This document shows positions 7,064 to 7,065 of a stretch of DNA of 7,065 nt, piece after piece. The translations under genes were made by a program, and so were the position numbers. Under the pieces are notes generated by a model, which saw only the letters and a list, made by a program, of their open reading frames with translations, made no database searches and was not told the DNA's origin. Numbering within the stretch: position 1 is the first letter of the stretch; each line of letters opens with the position of its first letter. Origin of the DNA: Campylobacterales bacterium. Lineage in GTDB: Bacteria; Campylobacterota; Campylobacteria; Campylobacterales; SZUA-545. The stretch covers positions 1 through 7,065 of the forward strand of contig JAOXRY010000423.1 in the NCBI GenBank assembly GCA_025800305.1, written 5' to 3'.

Positions 7064-7065
7064 TT

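Overview
The window is AT-rich and carries six genes, all on the + strand, with almost no non-coding sequence. Strong A/T codon bias, short ExbB/ExbD proteins and a response regulator of a common epsilonproteobacterial type suggest a Campylobacterota member (an Arcobacter, Sulfurimonas or Sulfurospirillum relative). This placement is an inference from style; no rRNA or other marker gene is present.

Layout: positions 17-887 encode a compact ExbB/ExbD proton-motive-force motor for TonB-type outer-membrane transport. Positions 887-6346 encode a complete YejABEF ABC importer: periplasmic binding protein YejA, inner-membrane permeases YejB and YejE, and the double ATPase YejF. Positions 6354-7007 encode an OmpR-type response regulator that probably starts at TTG. 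The last 58 bases are non-coding and contain a 9-bp direct repeat with a 12-bp period.

The first five genes are chained by overlaps (14 nt, 1 nt, 4 nt, 4 nt, 1 nt), and the regulator follows after a 7-nt gap. The whole window therefore looks like one translationally coupled transcript whose promoter lies upstream of base 1. My reading is that ExbBD energises an outer-membrane receptor (and TonB) not seen here, that YejA takes the cargo in the periplasm, and that YejBEF moves it into the cytoplasm. Known YejABEF systems import peptides, including the peptide-nucleotide microcin C, and related systems import muropeptides. Coupling to ExbBD suggests a cargo too large or too scarce for porins, such as a peptide-like metallophore, but the window does not show the cargo.

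No gene here belongs to an unknown family. The points most worth following are the gene combination (ExbBD + YejABEF + response regulator), a strong excess of the palindrome AGATCT (27 copies, 16 of them inside yejF), and the direct repeat at the right edge.
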